Source: Planctomycetota bacterium
GTDB lineage: Bacteria; Planctomycetota; B15-G4; SIAN01
DNA: 64,000 bases
Reading direction: 5' to 3'
NCBI GenBank assembly: GCA_016795285.1
Contig: JAEUIC010000011.1
Span: 62,001 to 126,000 of the forward strand
Both the position numbers and the translations under genes were made by a program. Positions 26,643-35,675 of the stretch are shown here, in pieces. The first letter of the stretch is position 1; every line of letters starts with the position of its first letter. Below the pieces are notes generated by a model. The model saw nothing but the letters and a program-made list of their open reading frames with translations, had not been told where the DNA came from and did not search any database.

Positions 26643-26660
26643 ATCGGCCGTGACCGCCGC

Positions 26661-29141
26661 ATGACGCCGCACGCCGCGCCGCTCGCGCTCGCTTGGTGCG
26701 CCATCGCCGGCCCGGCCTTCGTGTCGGCGAAGCCGCAGGAGCACGCGCCGGTCGAGGCCGACGCAGCGGCGCCCGCGGGCGACGGCGAGATCGCCGCCGC
26801 GCGCGAAACGGCCGCCACCGCCGCGCGTGCGGGCGACCACCTCGCCGTGATCGCGACGCTCGAGCCGATCGCGCAGCGGCTGCCAGCGGGTCACGCCGCG
26901 GCCGCGCTCGACTTGCTGCTCGACCTCGTGGTGTCGGCGCGCGTCTCGTTCCAGGACCGCGTCGCCATCGAGTGGATCGACGCGGCGTTGGCGCGGATCG
27001 GCGTCCCGGCCGACGAGGAGCAGCGCCGCTTCGCGGTCTACTTCCTCGGCGAGCGCGTCTCGCTCGAGCTGCAGCTCGGTCGGCTGGACCGCGCGCTCCA
27101 GTTCGGCCGCGCGATGCGCGACCACGCGCGCGGCTCGGCCGATTTCTACGCGCGCCAGACCGCGGCGGCGCGCTGGATCGAGCTCCTGCTCGGCCGCGGC
27201 GACCACGACGCGGCGCTGCGGGCGAGCGACGAAGCGCTCGCCGATCCGGGCCACGCCGCCGATCCGCGCTACCAGCCGCCGCTGCGCCTGCGCCGCGCGA
27301 GCGCGCTCGCCGGTCTCGCGGTGCGCGATCCGGCGCAAGAGGAGGCCGCCCTCGCGGCGATCGGCGTGGCGCTCGCGTTCGAGGGGCTCGGGACGATCGG
27401 TCGCGTGCGGCTGCTCGGCGAGGCGCTCGACCTGCGGCTGAAGCGCGGCGAACTCGCGGCGGCCGAGGAGCTGCTGGCGCCGTTGCGCGAGCGGCTCGCG
27501 GCCGCCACCGCCGCGCCGCCGGCCGAGCGGGCGCTGGTGGCGAGCGCGGCGGTCCGCCTCGCGCTGGCGCGCCGCGCGCCGGCCGCGACGCTCGCGCCGC
27601 TGCAGGCCGACCTGCGCCGCGAGCTCACCGCCGCGCTCTCCGACTGGTCGAGCCAGGCGATCGAGCGGTCGGGCAACGGCTTCCTCCAGTTCGCCTATCG
27701 CGCGAATGCGGTCGGCGCGGCGATCGAGGCGGAGCTCGCGCTCGATCCCGCGGCGGGCCCGACGCGCGCGCTCGAGCTGCTGCTCGACGTGCAGCGGGTC
27801 GGCACGCTCGCTCGCCAGCTCGAGGCGACGGGGCACGACCTCGCGGCGGTGCGGCGCACGCTGCAGGAGGAGGGCGCGACTGCGCTGCTCTGGTTCCCGG
27901 CACCGGCGAAGAGCTGGCTCTTCGTGATCGACGCCGCGCGCATCGAGGCGGCGCCGTGCGCGGGACAAGCGGCGCTGGTCGACGCCGCGCAGGCGCTCGC
28001 GGCCGCGCGCGCGAGCCACTCCCGCCTCACGCTCGATCGCTCCCTCGCCGTCGGCGCGAGTGCGCGCGAGGCCGAAGCGGCCGCTGCGGCGCTCGCCCAC
28101 CTGCTGCTGACCGATGCGGCGCGCGACGCGCTCGAGCGCAACGTGCCGCTCTGGATCAGCGGACTCGACGCCATCGGCGAGACGAGCTTCGAGGCGCTGC
28201 CGCTCGAGGGCGTCGCGATCGGCACGCGGCGACGGGTCACGCGCGCCCCCTCGCTGCTGGTGGCCGCCGCGCTGGCCGAGCGCGCCGGCGCCGGCGTCGG
28301 CGTCGGCGCCGAGCCGCCCGCGCTCGACTGCCTGCTCGCCGCCGCGCCGACGCTCAGCGCCGCTGCCCGCGTGCGCACACCGGGCATCGCGCCGCTCGAC
28401 ACGCTCTTGCCGGCGGTGGCGCGCCTCGCGGACGCCTACCCCGAGACGCGCCGCGCGACGCTCGCCGGCCCGACGGCGACGCGCGCGGCGTTGCGCGCGG
28501 TGGCCCCCTCGACGCGCGTCCTGCAGTTCCTCACGCATGGCGTCGCCGACGGCGCGCTCGAACTCTGGAGCGGGCTGCAGCTCGCCGGCGAGGACGACGC
28601 CGACGACGGCGTCCTCTGGCACGAGCAGGTCGCCACGTTGCCGCGCGCAACGCTCGTGCTGCTGACGGCGTGCGAATCGGCGGCCGGCCCCGAGCGGCGC
28701 GGCGACGACTCGGCGCAGACGCTCGCCGGCGCCTTCCTGCGCCACGGCGCGCGCGCGGTCGTGGTGGCGCCCGACCGGATCGATTCAGCGAGCGCACTCT
28801 GCTTCAGCCGCGCCTTCCACCGAGCGCTCGCGCAGGAGGGCGTCGCGCCCGACGAGGCGACGCGCCGCGGTCGCGAGGCGCTGGTGACCGAGCTCGGCGC
28901 CGCGCCGGTCGCCGCAGCCGCGGCCTTCGTACTGGTCGGCTGCTCGGGAGCGCCGCTCTTCGCCGCGCCGCAGTCGACGAGCGACGACGCGCGCGGCGAC
29001 ACGCCGCCCGCTCCAGGGAAGCAGTCGCGCACGCGATCGCATGGGATCGGCGGCGGAGTCATCGTCGTCCTGATCGTGATCGCCGCCGCGCGCCGCCGCC
29101 GTCGCACGCGATCTGGCGGCGACGACGCGCCGAACGGGTGA
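26661..29141 (+). CDS. Membrane-anchored TPR-CHAT protease
   Basis: This 826-residue caspase-like protein has an N-terminal hydrophobic signal (APLALAWCAIAGPAFVSA, residues 6-23), TPR-like helices over about residues 40-400 and a C-terminal CHAT domain (about 480-780). The catalytic His626 in LQFLTHGV and Cys671 in LLTACESA form the expected dyad. The end has a hydrophobic segment (GGGVIVVLIVIAAA) followed by an RRRRR cluster, which should anchor the protein with its CHAT domain outside the cytoplasm. It lies 18 nt after the anti-sigma gene. CHAT enzymes are specific proteases switched on by a partner. Here the anti-sigma periplasmic domain and the secreted protein at 29270 are candidate targets. 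Confidence 0.82.
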   Translation: MTPHAAPLALAWCAIAGPAFVSAKPQEHAPVEADAAAPAGDGEIAAARETAATAARAGDHLAVIATLEPIAQRLPAGHAAAALDLLLDLVVSARVSFQDRVAIEWIDAALARIGVPADEEQRRFAVYFLGERVSLELQLGRLDRALQFGRAMRDHARGSADFYARQTAAARWIELLLGRGDHDAALRASDEALADPGHAADPRYQPPLRLRRASALAGLAVRDPAQEEAALAAIGVALAFEGLGTIGRVRLLGEALDLRLKRGELAAAEELLAPLRERLAAATAAPPAERALVASAAVRLALARRAPAATLAPLQADLRRELTAALSDWSSQAIERSGNGFLQFAYRANAVGAAIEAELALDPAAGPTRALELLLDVQRVGTLARQLEATGHDLAAVRRTLQEEGATALLWFPAPAKSWLFVIDAARIEAAPCAGQAALVDAAQALAAARASHSRLTLDRSLAVGASAREAEAAAAALAHLLLTDAARDALERNVPLWISGLDAIGETSFEALPLEGVAIGTRRRVTRAPSLLVAAALAERAGAGVGVGAEPPALDCLLAAAPTLSAAARVRTPGIAPLDTLLPAVARLADAYPETRRATLAGPTATRAALRAVAPSTRVLQFLTHGVADGALELWSGLQLAGEDDADDGVLWHEQVATLPRATLVLLTACESAAGPERRGDDSAQTLAGAFLRHGARAVVVAPDRIDSASALCFSRAFHRALAQEGVAPDEATRRGREALVTELGAAPVAAAAAFVLVGCSGAPLFAAPQSTSDDARGDTPPAPGKQSRTRSHGIGGGVIVVLIVIAAARRRRRTRSGGDDAPNG

Positions 29142-29269
29142 GCCGAGACGACCCGGCGCTCCGCGATGAAACCGCGGAGCGCCGTCGCGACACCCTCGAG
29201 CAGCGCGACTCGGTGCGTCGGTGGCGCATGCCGTGTCACCCGTCGAGCCGCGCCTCGAAGGAGAACCGC

Positions 29270-29722
29270 ATGCCTCGCCCCTTCCGCTCGCTGCTGACGC
29301 TGGCACTGCTGCTCATCGCCACGCTGGCGATGTCGCGGACGGCCGTCGCGCAGAACTCGGCCGCCGTCAAGTTCGAGGGCATCACCGGCAACGCGAACCA
29401 CAACGGGGTCTGGTTCCTCGACACGAGCATCGGTCCGGACGGTCGCGAGACCGTCAAGTTCACCCGCCCGGACGGCGTGCAGATGGATGGAAAGGTCCTC
29501 GTCCGATCGGAGGGCTACGTCCACTTCCGCTGCGAGGCATGGAACCTGAGCATCGCGCTCTACGCCAACGGCAACGCCTCCTATCTCTGCACCGTCCCCT
29601 ACCTCGAGGGCGCCCAAGGCACGTGGACCGACTACGCGCTGCGGCCGGACGCCGCACCGCTCGCGCAGCAGCCCGAGCCCGTGGTCGAGGGGCTGGAGCC
29701 ACGGGAACGGTGCGCTGCCTGA
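29270..29722 (+). CDS. Small secreted protein next to the CHAT protease
   Basis: This 150-residue protein has a Sec signal peptide (MPRPFRSLLTLALLLIATLAMSRTAVAQ) and a compact, beta-rich domain (AVKFEGITGNANHNGVWFLD..., residues 30-125) with two cysteines likely to form a disulfide, then an acidic/Pro tail. AAGGAG (29258-29263) lies 6 nt before the ATG. It lies 128 nt after the CHAT gene on the same strand and may be in the same operon. No family recognised. A role as effector, sensor or protease substrate is only a suggestion from context. Confidence 0.65.
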   Translation: MPRPFRSLLTLALLLIATLAMSRTAVAQNSAAVKFEGITGNANHNGVWFLDTSIGPDGRETVKFTRPDGVQMDGKVLVRSEGYVHFRCEAWNLSIALYANGNASYLCTVPYLEGAQGTWTDYALRPDAAPLAQQPEPVVEGLEPRERCAA

Positions 29723-29738
29723 CGCGCCCCGCCGGCCC

Positions 29739-30740
29739 TCACGCCCCGCCGCGCGCGCCCGCCAGGAACGACCGCTTCACGAAGACCGGCACCATCGCGC
29801 GACGCCACTGCGGGTCGCCGTCGATGTTGGTGAGCGGCGTGACGACGCTGCGCGCCTTCTCGCCGGCGGCGAGCAGCGCGGCGAGGTCGTCGGGCCGGCG
29901 GCCGCGCAGCAGCTCCCCGATGCCGGCGATGACGCGCGGCGTCGCGGCGATGGCGCTCACCACTACGGTCGCATCGGCGAAGGTGCCGTCTTGCTGCGTC
30001 GTCCACGCGACCCCCACGGACAGGCGCGGGAAGTCGATCGACGCGCGCGGACGGAGCTTCGCGTAGCCCGACCAGGTGCCTTGCGGCGCCGGCGCCGGCA
30101 CGGTGATCCGCGTCAGGAGTTCGTCGGGCGCGAGGCGCAGGTTCATCGCGCCGTCGGCCTTGTAGAAGTCGGCGATCGCCACCTCGCGGGTCGCCGCCGC
30201 GCTGCGGATGGTGAGCCGGGCGCGCAGCGCGACCAGCAGGGTCGCCGTGTCGTTGCTCGCCGCCGCGACGCAGCTCTTGCCGCCCTTCACGACGTGGCAG
30301 ACGGTGCCGTCCTTCTTGAGGCAGAAGCCGAGGCTCTGGCGCCAGAAGTGCGACTGGTTGATCCAGACGCAGCGCGTGTCGAGGCAGACGTTGCCGCCGA
30401 GCGTCCCCATCGTGCGCTGCGTCGGGCCGGCCACCGCCGCCGCCGCCTGCGCGAGGCCCGGCGCGCGCGCGCGCACCAGCGCAGCGCGCTCGACCTCCTC
30501 GAGCGTCGTCATCGCGCCGATCTCGAGCTCGCCCGCGCCGTTCACCGCGACGCCGCGCAGCTCGGCGAGGTCGGAGAGGGCGATCACCACCTCGGGCTCG
30601 TAGAGGCCGTGCTTCAGGTTCGGCAGCAGGTCGGTGCCGCCGGCGATCAGCTTCGCCTTCGCGCCGTGTCGGGCGAGCAGCGCGAGCGCCTCGTCCGTGG
30701 TCTGCGGCTTCGCGAACGCGAACGGTTCGAGGCGCAGCAT
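29739..30740 (-). CDS. FAD/[4Fe-4S] subunit of a 4-hydroxybenzoyl-CoA reductase-like enzyme
   Basis: This 333-residue flavin subunit of the xanthine dehydrogenase family has FAD motifs LIAGGTDLLPNLK (residues 31-43) and GTLGGNVCLDTRC. Four cysteines at 124, 140, 148 and 157 are spaced 16-8-9, the spacing I recall for the extra [4Fe-4S] cluster of the 4-hydroxybenzoyl-CoA reductase beta subunit (Cys122, 138, 146, 155). The surrounding FCLKKDGTVCHVVKGGKSC also fits. Such a cluster is tied to reductive, low-potential chemistry rather than simple oxidation. The start overlaps the Mo subunit stop by 1 nt (TGA/ATG). It is the third gene of a small-large-FAD operon on the reverse strand. Confidence 0.85.
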   Translation of the reverse strand: MLRLEPFAFAKPQTTDEALALLARHGAKAKLIAGGTDLLPNLKHGLYEPEVVIALSDLAELRGVAVNGAGELEIGAMTTLEEVERAALVRARAPGLAQAAAAVAGPTQRTMGTLGGNVCLDTRCVWINQSHFWRQSLGFCLKKDGTVCHVVKGGKSCVAAASNDTATLLVALRARLTIRSAAATREVAIADFYKADGAMNLRLAPDELLTRITVPAPAPQGTWSGYAKLRPRASIDFPRLSVGVAWTTQQDGTFADATVVVSAIAATPRVIAGIGELLRGRRPDDLAALLAAGEKARSVVTPLTNIDGDPQWRRAMVPVFVKRSFLAGARGGA

Positions 30741-33196
30741 CAGCGCTTCCCTCCCTGATCGCCGCCGAGCGCGCCGCCGCTCGCGCCGCCGCTCGCGCCG
30801 CCGCGCGTGCCACCGCTCGCCGCGTCGGCCTTCGCCTTCGCCTGCAGCGCGGCCAAGACCTTCGCCGGCGTGAAGGGCAGCTTGGTGAGCCAGATGCCGC
30901 ACGCGTCGTGGATCGCGTTGGCGATCGCCGGGATGGTCGGGTGGAGCGGCCCCTCGCCCGCCTCCTTGGCGCCGTAAGGCCCTTCGGGATCGAGCGACTC
31001 GACGATCGACGCGTGGAACTCGGGGCAGTCGAGCGCGGTCGGGATCGTGTAGTCGAGCAGATTCGGGCGCGTCGTGAGGCCGTACTGGTTCACGGCGTGG
31101 CTCTCGAGGAAGACCTCGCCGAAGCCCATGTAGGCGCTCCCCTCGATCTGCCCCTCGACCAGCACCGGGTTCAGCGCGCGGCCGCAGTCGTGCGACGTCC
31201 AGACGTGCGGCACGCGGACCTCGCCGGTCTCGAGGTCGACGTCGACCTCGGCGACGCAGGCGGTGAACGAGTAGGCGGGCGAGGCGCCGATGGTGCCGCC
31301 GCGGTAGTCGCCGCCGAGGTTCGGCGTGTTGTAGGAGCCGGTCGCGCCGAGCGTCTCGAACTTCGCCTCGGCGAGGTGGAACGCCTTGGCGCTGCTCACC
31401 ACGCGCGCGCGCTCCTCGAGGTCGAAGGCGAAGCCGCCCGCCAGCGCGACGCGCTCCGGCGCCACGCCCCACTCCTCCGCGACCGCCTGCTGCACGAGCT
31501 TCCGGAGCTTGCGCGCGGCGTGGATCGCGGCGTTGCCGACCATGAAGGTGATGCGCGAGCTGTAGGCGCCGAGGTCGACCGGGCAGAGGTCGCTGTCGGC
31601 CGCGACGACGCGCACGTCCTCGAGACGGAGCCCGAGCTCCTCGGCGACGATCGTCGCGACCACCGTGTTGCTGCCCTGGCCGATGTCGCTCGCGCCGCTG
31701 AAGACGGTGACCAGCCCGCTGCGGTCGACCTTGATCTGGATGCCCGCCTGCGGCATGTCGTTCGGGTAGACGCAGTAGTTGGTGCCGCTGATGTACATCG
31801 AGCCGGCGCAGCCGAGCCCCTTGCCGCGGCCGAGCTTGCCGCGCCGCGCCTTCCAGCCGCTCGCCGCCTCGACCTGCGCGAGGCACTGGTCGAAGCCGTT
31901 GCTGGTGACGCGCTGGCCGTTCACGGTGGTCGTGTAGGCGCCCTGGAAGTTGCGCCGGCGCACCTCGATCGGATCGAGCCCCGCTTTCTCGGCCAGCCGA
32001 TCGAGCTGCACCTCGAGCGCGAAGCGCGGCTGCACGGAACCGTGGCCGCGCTTCGGCCCGCACGGCGGCTTGTTGGTGAAGACGCGCGTCGAGTGGAAGC
32101 GGTAGTTCGGCAGGTCGTGCGGACCGGTGAGGAGCTGCCCCGAGTAGTAGGTGGTGACCAGCCCGAAGCTCGAGTAGGCGCCGCCGTCGATCAGGATCTT
32201 GCTGTCGACCGCGGTCAACCGCCCGTCCTTGGTCATGCCGGTCTTGAAGCGCATCTGCATCGGGTGGCGACCGCGATGGGCGTAGAACTCCTCCTCGCGC
32301 GTGTAGAGGAACTTCACCGGCCGGCGCGTCTTGATGGCGAGCTTCGCCGCGCAGAACTCGAGGCTGAACGGGTCGCTCTTGCCGCCGAACGCGCCGCCCA
32401 AGTGCGGCTGGATCACGCGGATCTGCGGCGCCGGCAGGTCGAGCACGCGCGCGAGCTCGCGGTGGACGTAGTGCGGGATCTGCGTCGCCGACCAGAGGGT
32501 CAGCACGCCGTCCGAGCCGTAGCGCGCCAGCGCGACGTGCGTCTCGATCGGCGCGTGGGCGGTGCCGTGGAACTCGTAGTCGTCCTCGACCACGAAGTCG
32601 GAGCGGGCGAGCGCGCCGTCGGGATCGCCGAACTCGAGCAGCACCTCCTTGGTGACGTTCCCGTGCTTGTTGCCCTCGTGGATCACCACGTCCTTGCGCG
32701 CGAGCGCCTCGGCCGGGTCGAAGAGCGGCGTCAGCAGCTCGTAGTCGACCTCGATCAGCCGCAGCGCCGCCTGCGCGGTCTCCTCGTCGACGGCGGCGAC
32801 CGCGGCGACCGGATCGCCGATGAAGCGCACCTTGTCGACGGCCAGAGCCGTCTCGTCCTGCGTCCACGGGATGACGCCGAACCGGACCGGCATCTCGGCA
32901 CCGGTGACGACGCCGAGCACGCCCGGCAGCGCCTCCGCCTTCGCGGTGTCGATCCGCTTGATGCGCGCGTGCGGATGGGGACTGCGCAGCGTCTTGCCGT
33001 GCAGCATGCCGGGCAGCGCGAGGTCGTCGGTGTACCGCGCCTCGCCGGTCGCCTTGCCGGCGGCGTCGACCTTGCGCGACCGCTTGCCGACCACCTCGAA
33101 CTGGGCGCCCGGCGGCTGCGGCCCGAACGTGCGATTGGGCGAGCGCGCGTGCTGCAGCGGATCGGCGCGATCGGCGGGGAGCTTGCCGGCGCTCAT
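30740..33196 (-). CDS. Molybdopterin-binding subunit, 4-hydroxybenzoyl-CoA reductase/xanthine dehydrogenase family
   Basis: This 818-residue catalytic subunit has cofactor motifs HLGGAFGGKSD, SDIGQGSNT and a C-terminal YGAKEAGEGPLHP that carries the catalytic Glu. The N-terminal part has the aldehyde-oxidase a/b hammerhead domain (GKATGEARYTDDLALPGM). There is no export signal, so it is cytoplasmic, unlike the first molybdenum hydroxylase in the window. The C-terminal 25 residues are a Gly-rich repeat (GGASGGASGGALGG) made by 12-bp duplication. The ATG at 33196 overlaps the small subunit stop by 4 nt. The substrate is likely a CoA-bound aromatic or an N-heterocycle, unproven. Confidence 0.86.
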   Translation of the reverse strand: MSAGKLPADRADPLQHARSPNRTFGPQPPGAQFEVVGKRSRKVDAAGKATGEARYTDDLALPGMLHGKTLRSPHPHARIKRIDTAKAEALPGVLGVVTGAEMPVRFGVIPWTQDETALAVDKVRFIGDPVAAVAAVDEETAQAALRLIEVDYELLTPLFDPAEALARKDVVIHEGNKHGNVTKEVLLEFGDPDGALARSDFVVEDDYEFHGTAHAPIETHVALARYGSDGVLTLWSATQIPHYVHRELARVLDLPAPQIRVIQPHLGGAFGGKSDPFSLEFCAAKLAIKTRRPVKFLYTREEEFYAHRGRHPMQMRFKTGMTKDGRLTAVDSKILIDGGAYSSFGLVTTYYSGQLLTGPHDLPNYRFHSTRVFTNKPPCGPKRGHGSVQPRFALEVQLDRLAEKAGLDPIEVRRRNFQGAYTTTVNGQRVTSNGFDQCLAQVEAASGWKARRGKLGRGKGLGCAGSMYISGTNYCVYPNDMPQAGIQIKVDRSGLVTVFSGASDIGQGSNTVVATIVAEELGLRLEDVRVVAADSDLCPVDLGAYSSRITFMVGNAAIHAARKLRKLVQQAVAEEWGVAPERVALAGGFAFDLEERARVVSSAKAFHLAEAKFETLGATGSYNTPNLGGDYRGGTIGASPAYSFTACVAEVDVDLETGEVRVPHVWTSHDCGRALNPVLVEGQIEGSAYMGFGEVFLESHAVNQYGLTTRPNLLDYTIPTALDCPEFHASIVESLDPEGPYGAKEAGEGPLHPTIPAIANAIHDACGIWLTKLPFTPAKVLAALQAKAKADAASGGTRGGASGGASGGALGGDQGGKR

Positions 33197-33735
33197 CGGC
33201 GGCCTCCGGCGAGCGCCGCGGAATCGCCGACCAGCGATGCCGGGCCGTTCGTGTGGGCCGCGCGACCGGCGCGCACCGCCTGCTCGACCGCTTCGAAGAT
33301 CTTCGTGTAGCCGGTGCAGCGGCAGAGGTTCGAGGCCAGCGCCTCCTTCACCTCGGCGCGCGTCGCCTCGGGTTTCGCGTCGAGGCAGGCGCGCGCGGCG
33401 ACGATCATCCCCGGCTGGCAGAAGCCGCACTGCAGCGCGCCCGCCTCGTCGAAGGTGCGCTGCAGCAGGTCGAGACCGTCCTTGGTGACGAGCCCCTCGA
33501 TGGTGGTGACCCGATGGCCGACCGCATCGCCGGCGAGCGTGATGCAGGAGAGGCGCGCGCGGCCGTCGACGAGCAGCGTGCAGGCGCCGCAATCGCCCTT
33601 GTCGCACCCCTGCTTGGTGCCGGTGAGCCCCAAGCGGTAGCGCACCACCTCGAGCAACGTCCAGTGCGACGGCGCCGCGACGTCGACGTCGCTGCCGTTC
33701 ACGTGGAGGCGCAGGATCCTGGTTTCGGCCGTCAT
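33193..33735 (-). CDS. [2Fe-2S] subunit, 4-hydroxybenzoyl-CoA reductase/xanthine dehydrogenase family
   Basis: This 180-residue electron-transfer subunit has a ferredoxin site CDKGDCGAC near residue 44, followed by the distal Cys, and a second [2Fe-2S] site with CGFCQPGM and CRCTGY. It has no Tat or Sec signal, so the complex is cytoplasmic. It is the first gene of the operon small-large-FAD. A TAACAT box lies about 57 nt upstream of the start (33793-33798, reverse), facing a second box for the divergent CRTAC1 gene. Confidence 0.87.
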   Translation of the reverse strand: MTAETRILRLHVNGSDVDVAAPSHWTLLEVVRYRLGLTGTKQGCDKGDCGACTLLVDGRARLSCITLAGDAVGHRVTTIEGLVTKDGLDLLQRTFDEAGALQCGFCQPGMIVAARACLDAKPEATRAEVKEALASNLCRCTGYTKIFEAVEQAVRAGRAAHTNGPASLVGDSAALAGGRR

Positions 33736-33792
33736 CCGCGGGAGCTCGTCGAGCGGCGCGACGCCGGCGTGGCGCGGCGCGAGAGGCGGCGG

Positions 33793-33851
33793 ATGTTAGC
33801 CCGTCGCCCCGCGCACGCGGCCGCTCGCGCGCCGATCGCGGCGGCTACGCT
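33793..33851. promoter_or_regulatory. Divergent promoter pair
   Basis: On the reverse strand GC-TAACAT (33793-33798) faces the molybdenum hydroxylase operon. On the forward strand GC-TACGCT (33846-33851) lies 57 nt before the CRTAC1 start. Both match the TAnnnT pattern seen elsewhere in the window. No -35 or operator is clear. Confidence 0.35.
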
Positions 33852-33908
33852 GCTCCTGCCTCGGATCGCCCGCCGCCGCGCGGGCCCTCGTCGTGGAGCG
33901 AATTCGCC

Positions 33909-35675
33909 GTGGACTGCGCCCCGCGTCCTGCTGCCGCCTGCGCCCTGCTCGCGCTCGCCCCGCTCCTCGCGACCGGCTGCGAGTCGCGCGCTCCCGCTCC
34001 CGCCACCCCCGCCGCGGACGGCCTGCGCTTCACCGACGTGGTGGCCGGTTCCGGGCTCGACGCCTTCCGCCACACCTTCGGCGACGGCGACTTCAGCAAG
34101 ATCGTCGAGGACACCGGCTCGGGCGTCGCGCTGATCGACTACGACGGCGACGGGCGACTCGACGTCCACCTCTCGAGCGGCCAGTGGATCGACGGCTTCT
34201 CCGATCCCGCCTGGAAGGAGCGCGCGAGCGGCGGCCGGAGCCGCCTCTACCGGAACCTCGGCGGGATGAAGTTCGAGGAGGTGACCGACGCGGTCGGCAT
34301 CACCGAGCGCGGCTACGGCATGGGCGCGGTGGTCGGCGACTACGACGGCGACGGCGACGACGACCTCTACGTGCTGAACCGCGGCGCCAACGTGCTCTAC
34401 CGCAACGACGTCAGCGCCGACGGCAAGCGGCGTTTCACCGACGTCACCGCGACGGCCGGCGTCGCCGGTCCGCCCCTGCTGAACGGCCAGCCGAAGTGGA
34501 GCGTGAACGGCTGCTTCTTCGACGCCGACGGCGACGGCGACCTCGACCTCTACGTCGCCAACTACCTCGCCTTCGATCCCGCCTTCCGGGATCCGCGCCT
34601 GCCGAAGGAGTACCCCTACGAGGGGCCCGAGTCCTATCCCGGCCAGCAGTCGCTGCTCTATCGCAACGCGGGCGACGGCACCTTCGTCGACGCCACCGAG
34701 GCGGCCGGGCTCGCGCTGCCCGACGGCCGCTCGATGGGCGCGGTGGCGTGCGACTTCGACGGCGACGGCGACCAGGACCTCTTCGAGGCGATCGACTCGC
34801 GCGCCGACGTGCTGTGGCGCAACGACGGCACCGGGCGCTTCACCGAAGTGGGCGGCGCCGCCGGCATCGCCTTCGACGGGAGCGGCGCGCCGATGGCCTC
34901 GATGCACGGCTCGGTCGGCGACTTCGACGGCGACGGCCGCTTCGACCTGTTCGTGCCGGCGCTCTTCACCAGCGCCCTGTTCCGCAACCTCGGCCCGACG
35001 GCGGCCGATGGCGGCGCGGCGGCTGCGGCGCCGGCCGGCGTGCACTTCGACGAGGTGGCCGCCAAGTCGGCGGTGCTGCCGCCGCTGATCGGCAAGGGAT
35101 CGTGGGGCTCCGGCATCGAGGACTTCGACCTCGACGGCGACGTCGACCTGCTGGTCGTGCTCGGCGGCGCCTTCGACCTGAAGGCGGCCGATCCCGACCG
35201 CTTCTTCCGCAACCTCGGCGGGTTCCAGTTCCGCGACGACTCGGCGCAGCTCGGTCCCGACTTCGCCGTCGGGCGGGTGAGCCGCGGCGCCGCGTTCGGC
35301 GACCTCGACGACGACGGCGACCTCGACTACATCGTGAACGTGAAGGACGTCGGCGCGCCGCCGCGCTTGCTGCGGAACGACCTGCCGCGCGGGGCGAGCG
35401 GCCCGCGCTCGCTCACCGTCGAGCTGGTCGGGCGTGCGCCGAACCGCGCGGCGATCGGTGCGCAGGTGACGCTCACCGATGCGCTCGGCGCGCAGCACCG
35501 CTTGGTCGGCCGCTCGAACTCCTACCTGTCGCAGTGCGATCCACGGCCGCTCTTCGCGCGGCGCAGCGACGCCGCGGAGATCGAGGTGCGCTGGCCTTCG
35601 GGGCGGCGGACGAAGCAGGCGGTGACCGCCGGCACCGCGGCGAAGCTCGTGGTCCGCGAGGAGGAAGCGAAATGA
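33909..35675 (+). CDS. CRTAC1-family lipoprotein (FG-GAP/VCBS propeller plus ASPIC/UnbV)
   Basis: This 588-residue exported protein has a signal peptide ending in LLATGC (lipid-anchored Cys near residue 24). Seven calcium-loop repeats follow (for example YDGDGRLDVHLS, YDGDGDDDLYVLN, ADGDGDLDLYVAN, LDDDGDLDYIVN), predicted to form a seven-bladed propeller. An ASPIC/UnbV domain closes the protein (GAQVTLTD..., then EIEVRWPSGRRT). The molecular function of the family in bacteria is unknown, and surface binding is likely. The GTG at 33909 has GGAG about 10 nt upstream. The stop overlaps the start of a GNAT gene (ATGA), which is an unusual partner. Confidence 0.85.
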   Translation: MDCAPRPAAACALLALAPLLATGCESRAPAPATPAADGLRFTDVVAGSGLDAFRHTFGDGDFSKIVEDTGSGVALIDYDGDGRLDVHLSSGQWIDGFSDPAWKERASGGRSRLYRNLGGMKFEEVTDAVGITERGYGMGAVVGDYDGDGDDDLYVLNRGANVLYRNDVSADGKRRFTDVTATAGVAGPPLLNGQPKWSVNGCFFDADGDGDLDLYVANYLAFDPAFRDPRLPKEYPYEGPESYPGQQSLLYRNAGDGTFVDATEAAGLALPDGRSMGAVACDFDGDGDQDLFEAIDSRADVLWRNDGTGRFTEVGGAAGIAFDGSGAPMASMHGSVGDFDGDGRFDLFVPALFTSALFRNLGPTAADGGAAAAAPAGVHFDEVAAKSAVLPPLIGKGSWGSGIEDFDLDGDVDLLVVLGGAFDLKAADPDRFFRNLGGFQFRDDSAQLGPDFAVGRVSRGAAFGDLDDDGDLDYIVNVKDVGAPPRLLRNDLPRGASGPRSLTVELVGRAPNRAAIGAQVTLTDALGAQHRLVGRSNSYLSQCDPRPLFARRSDAAEIEVRWPSGRRTKQAVTAGTAAKLVVREEEAK

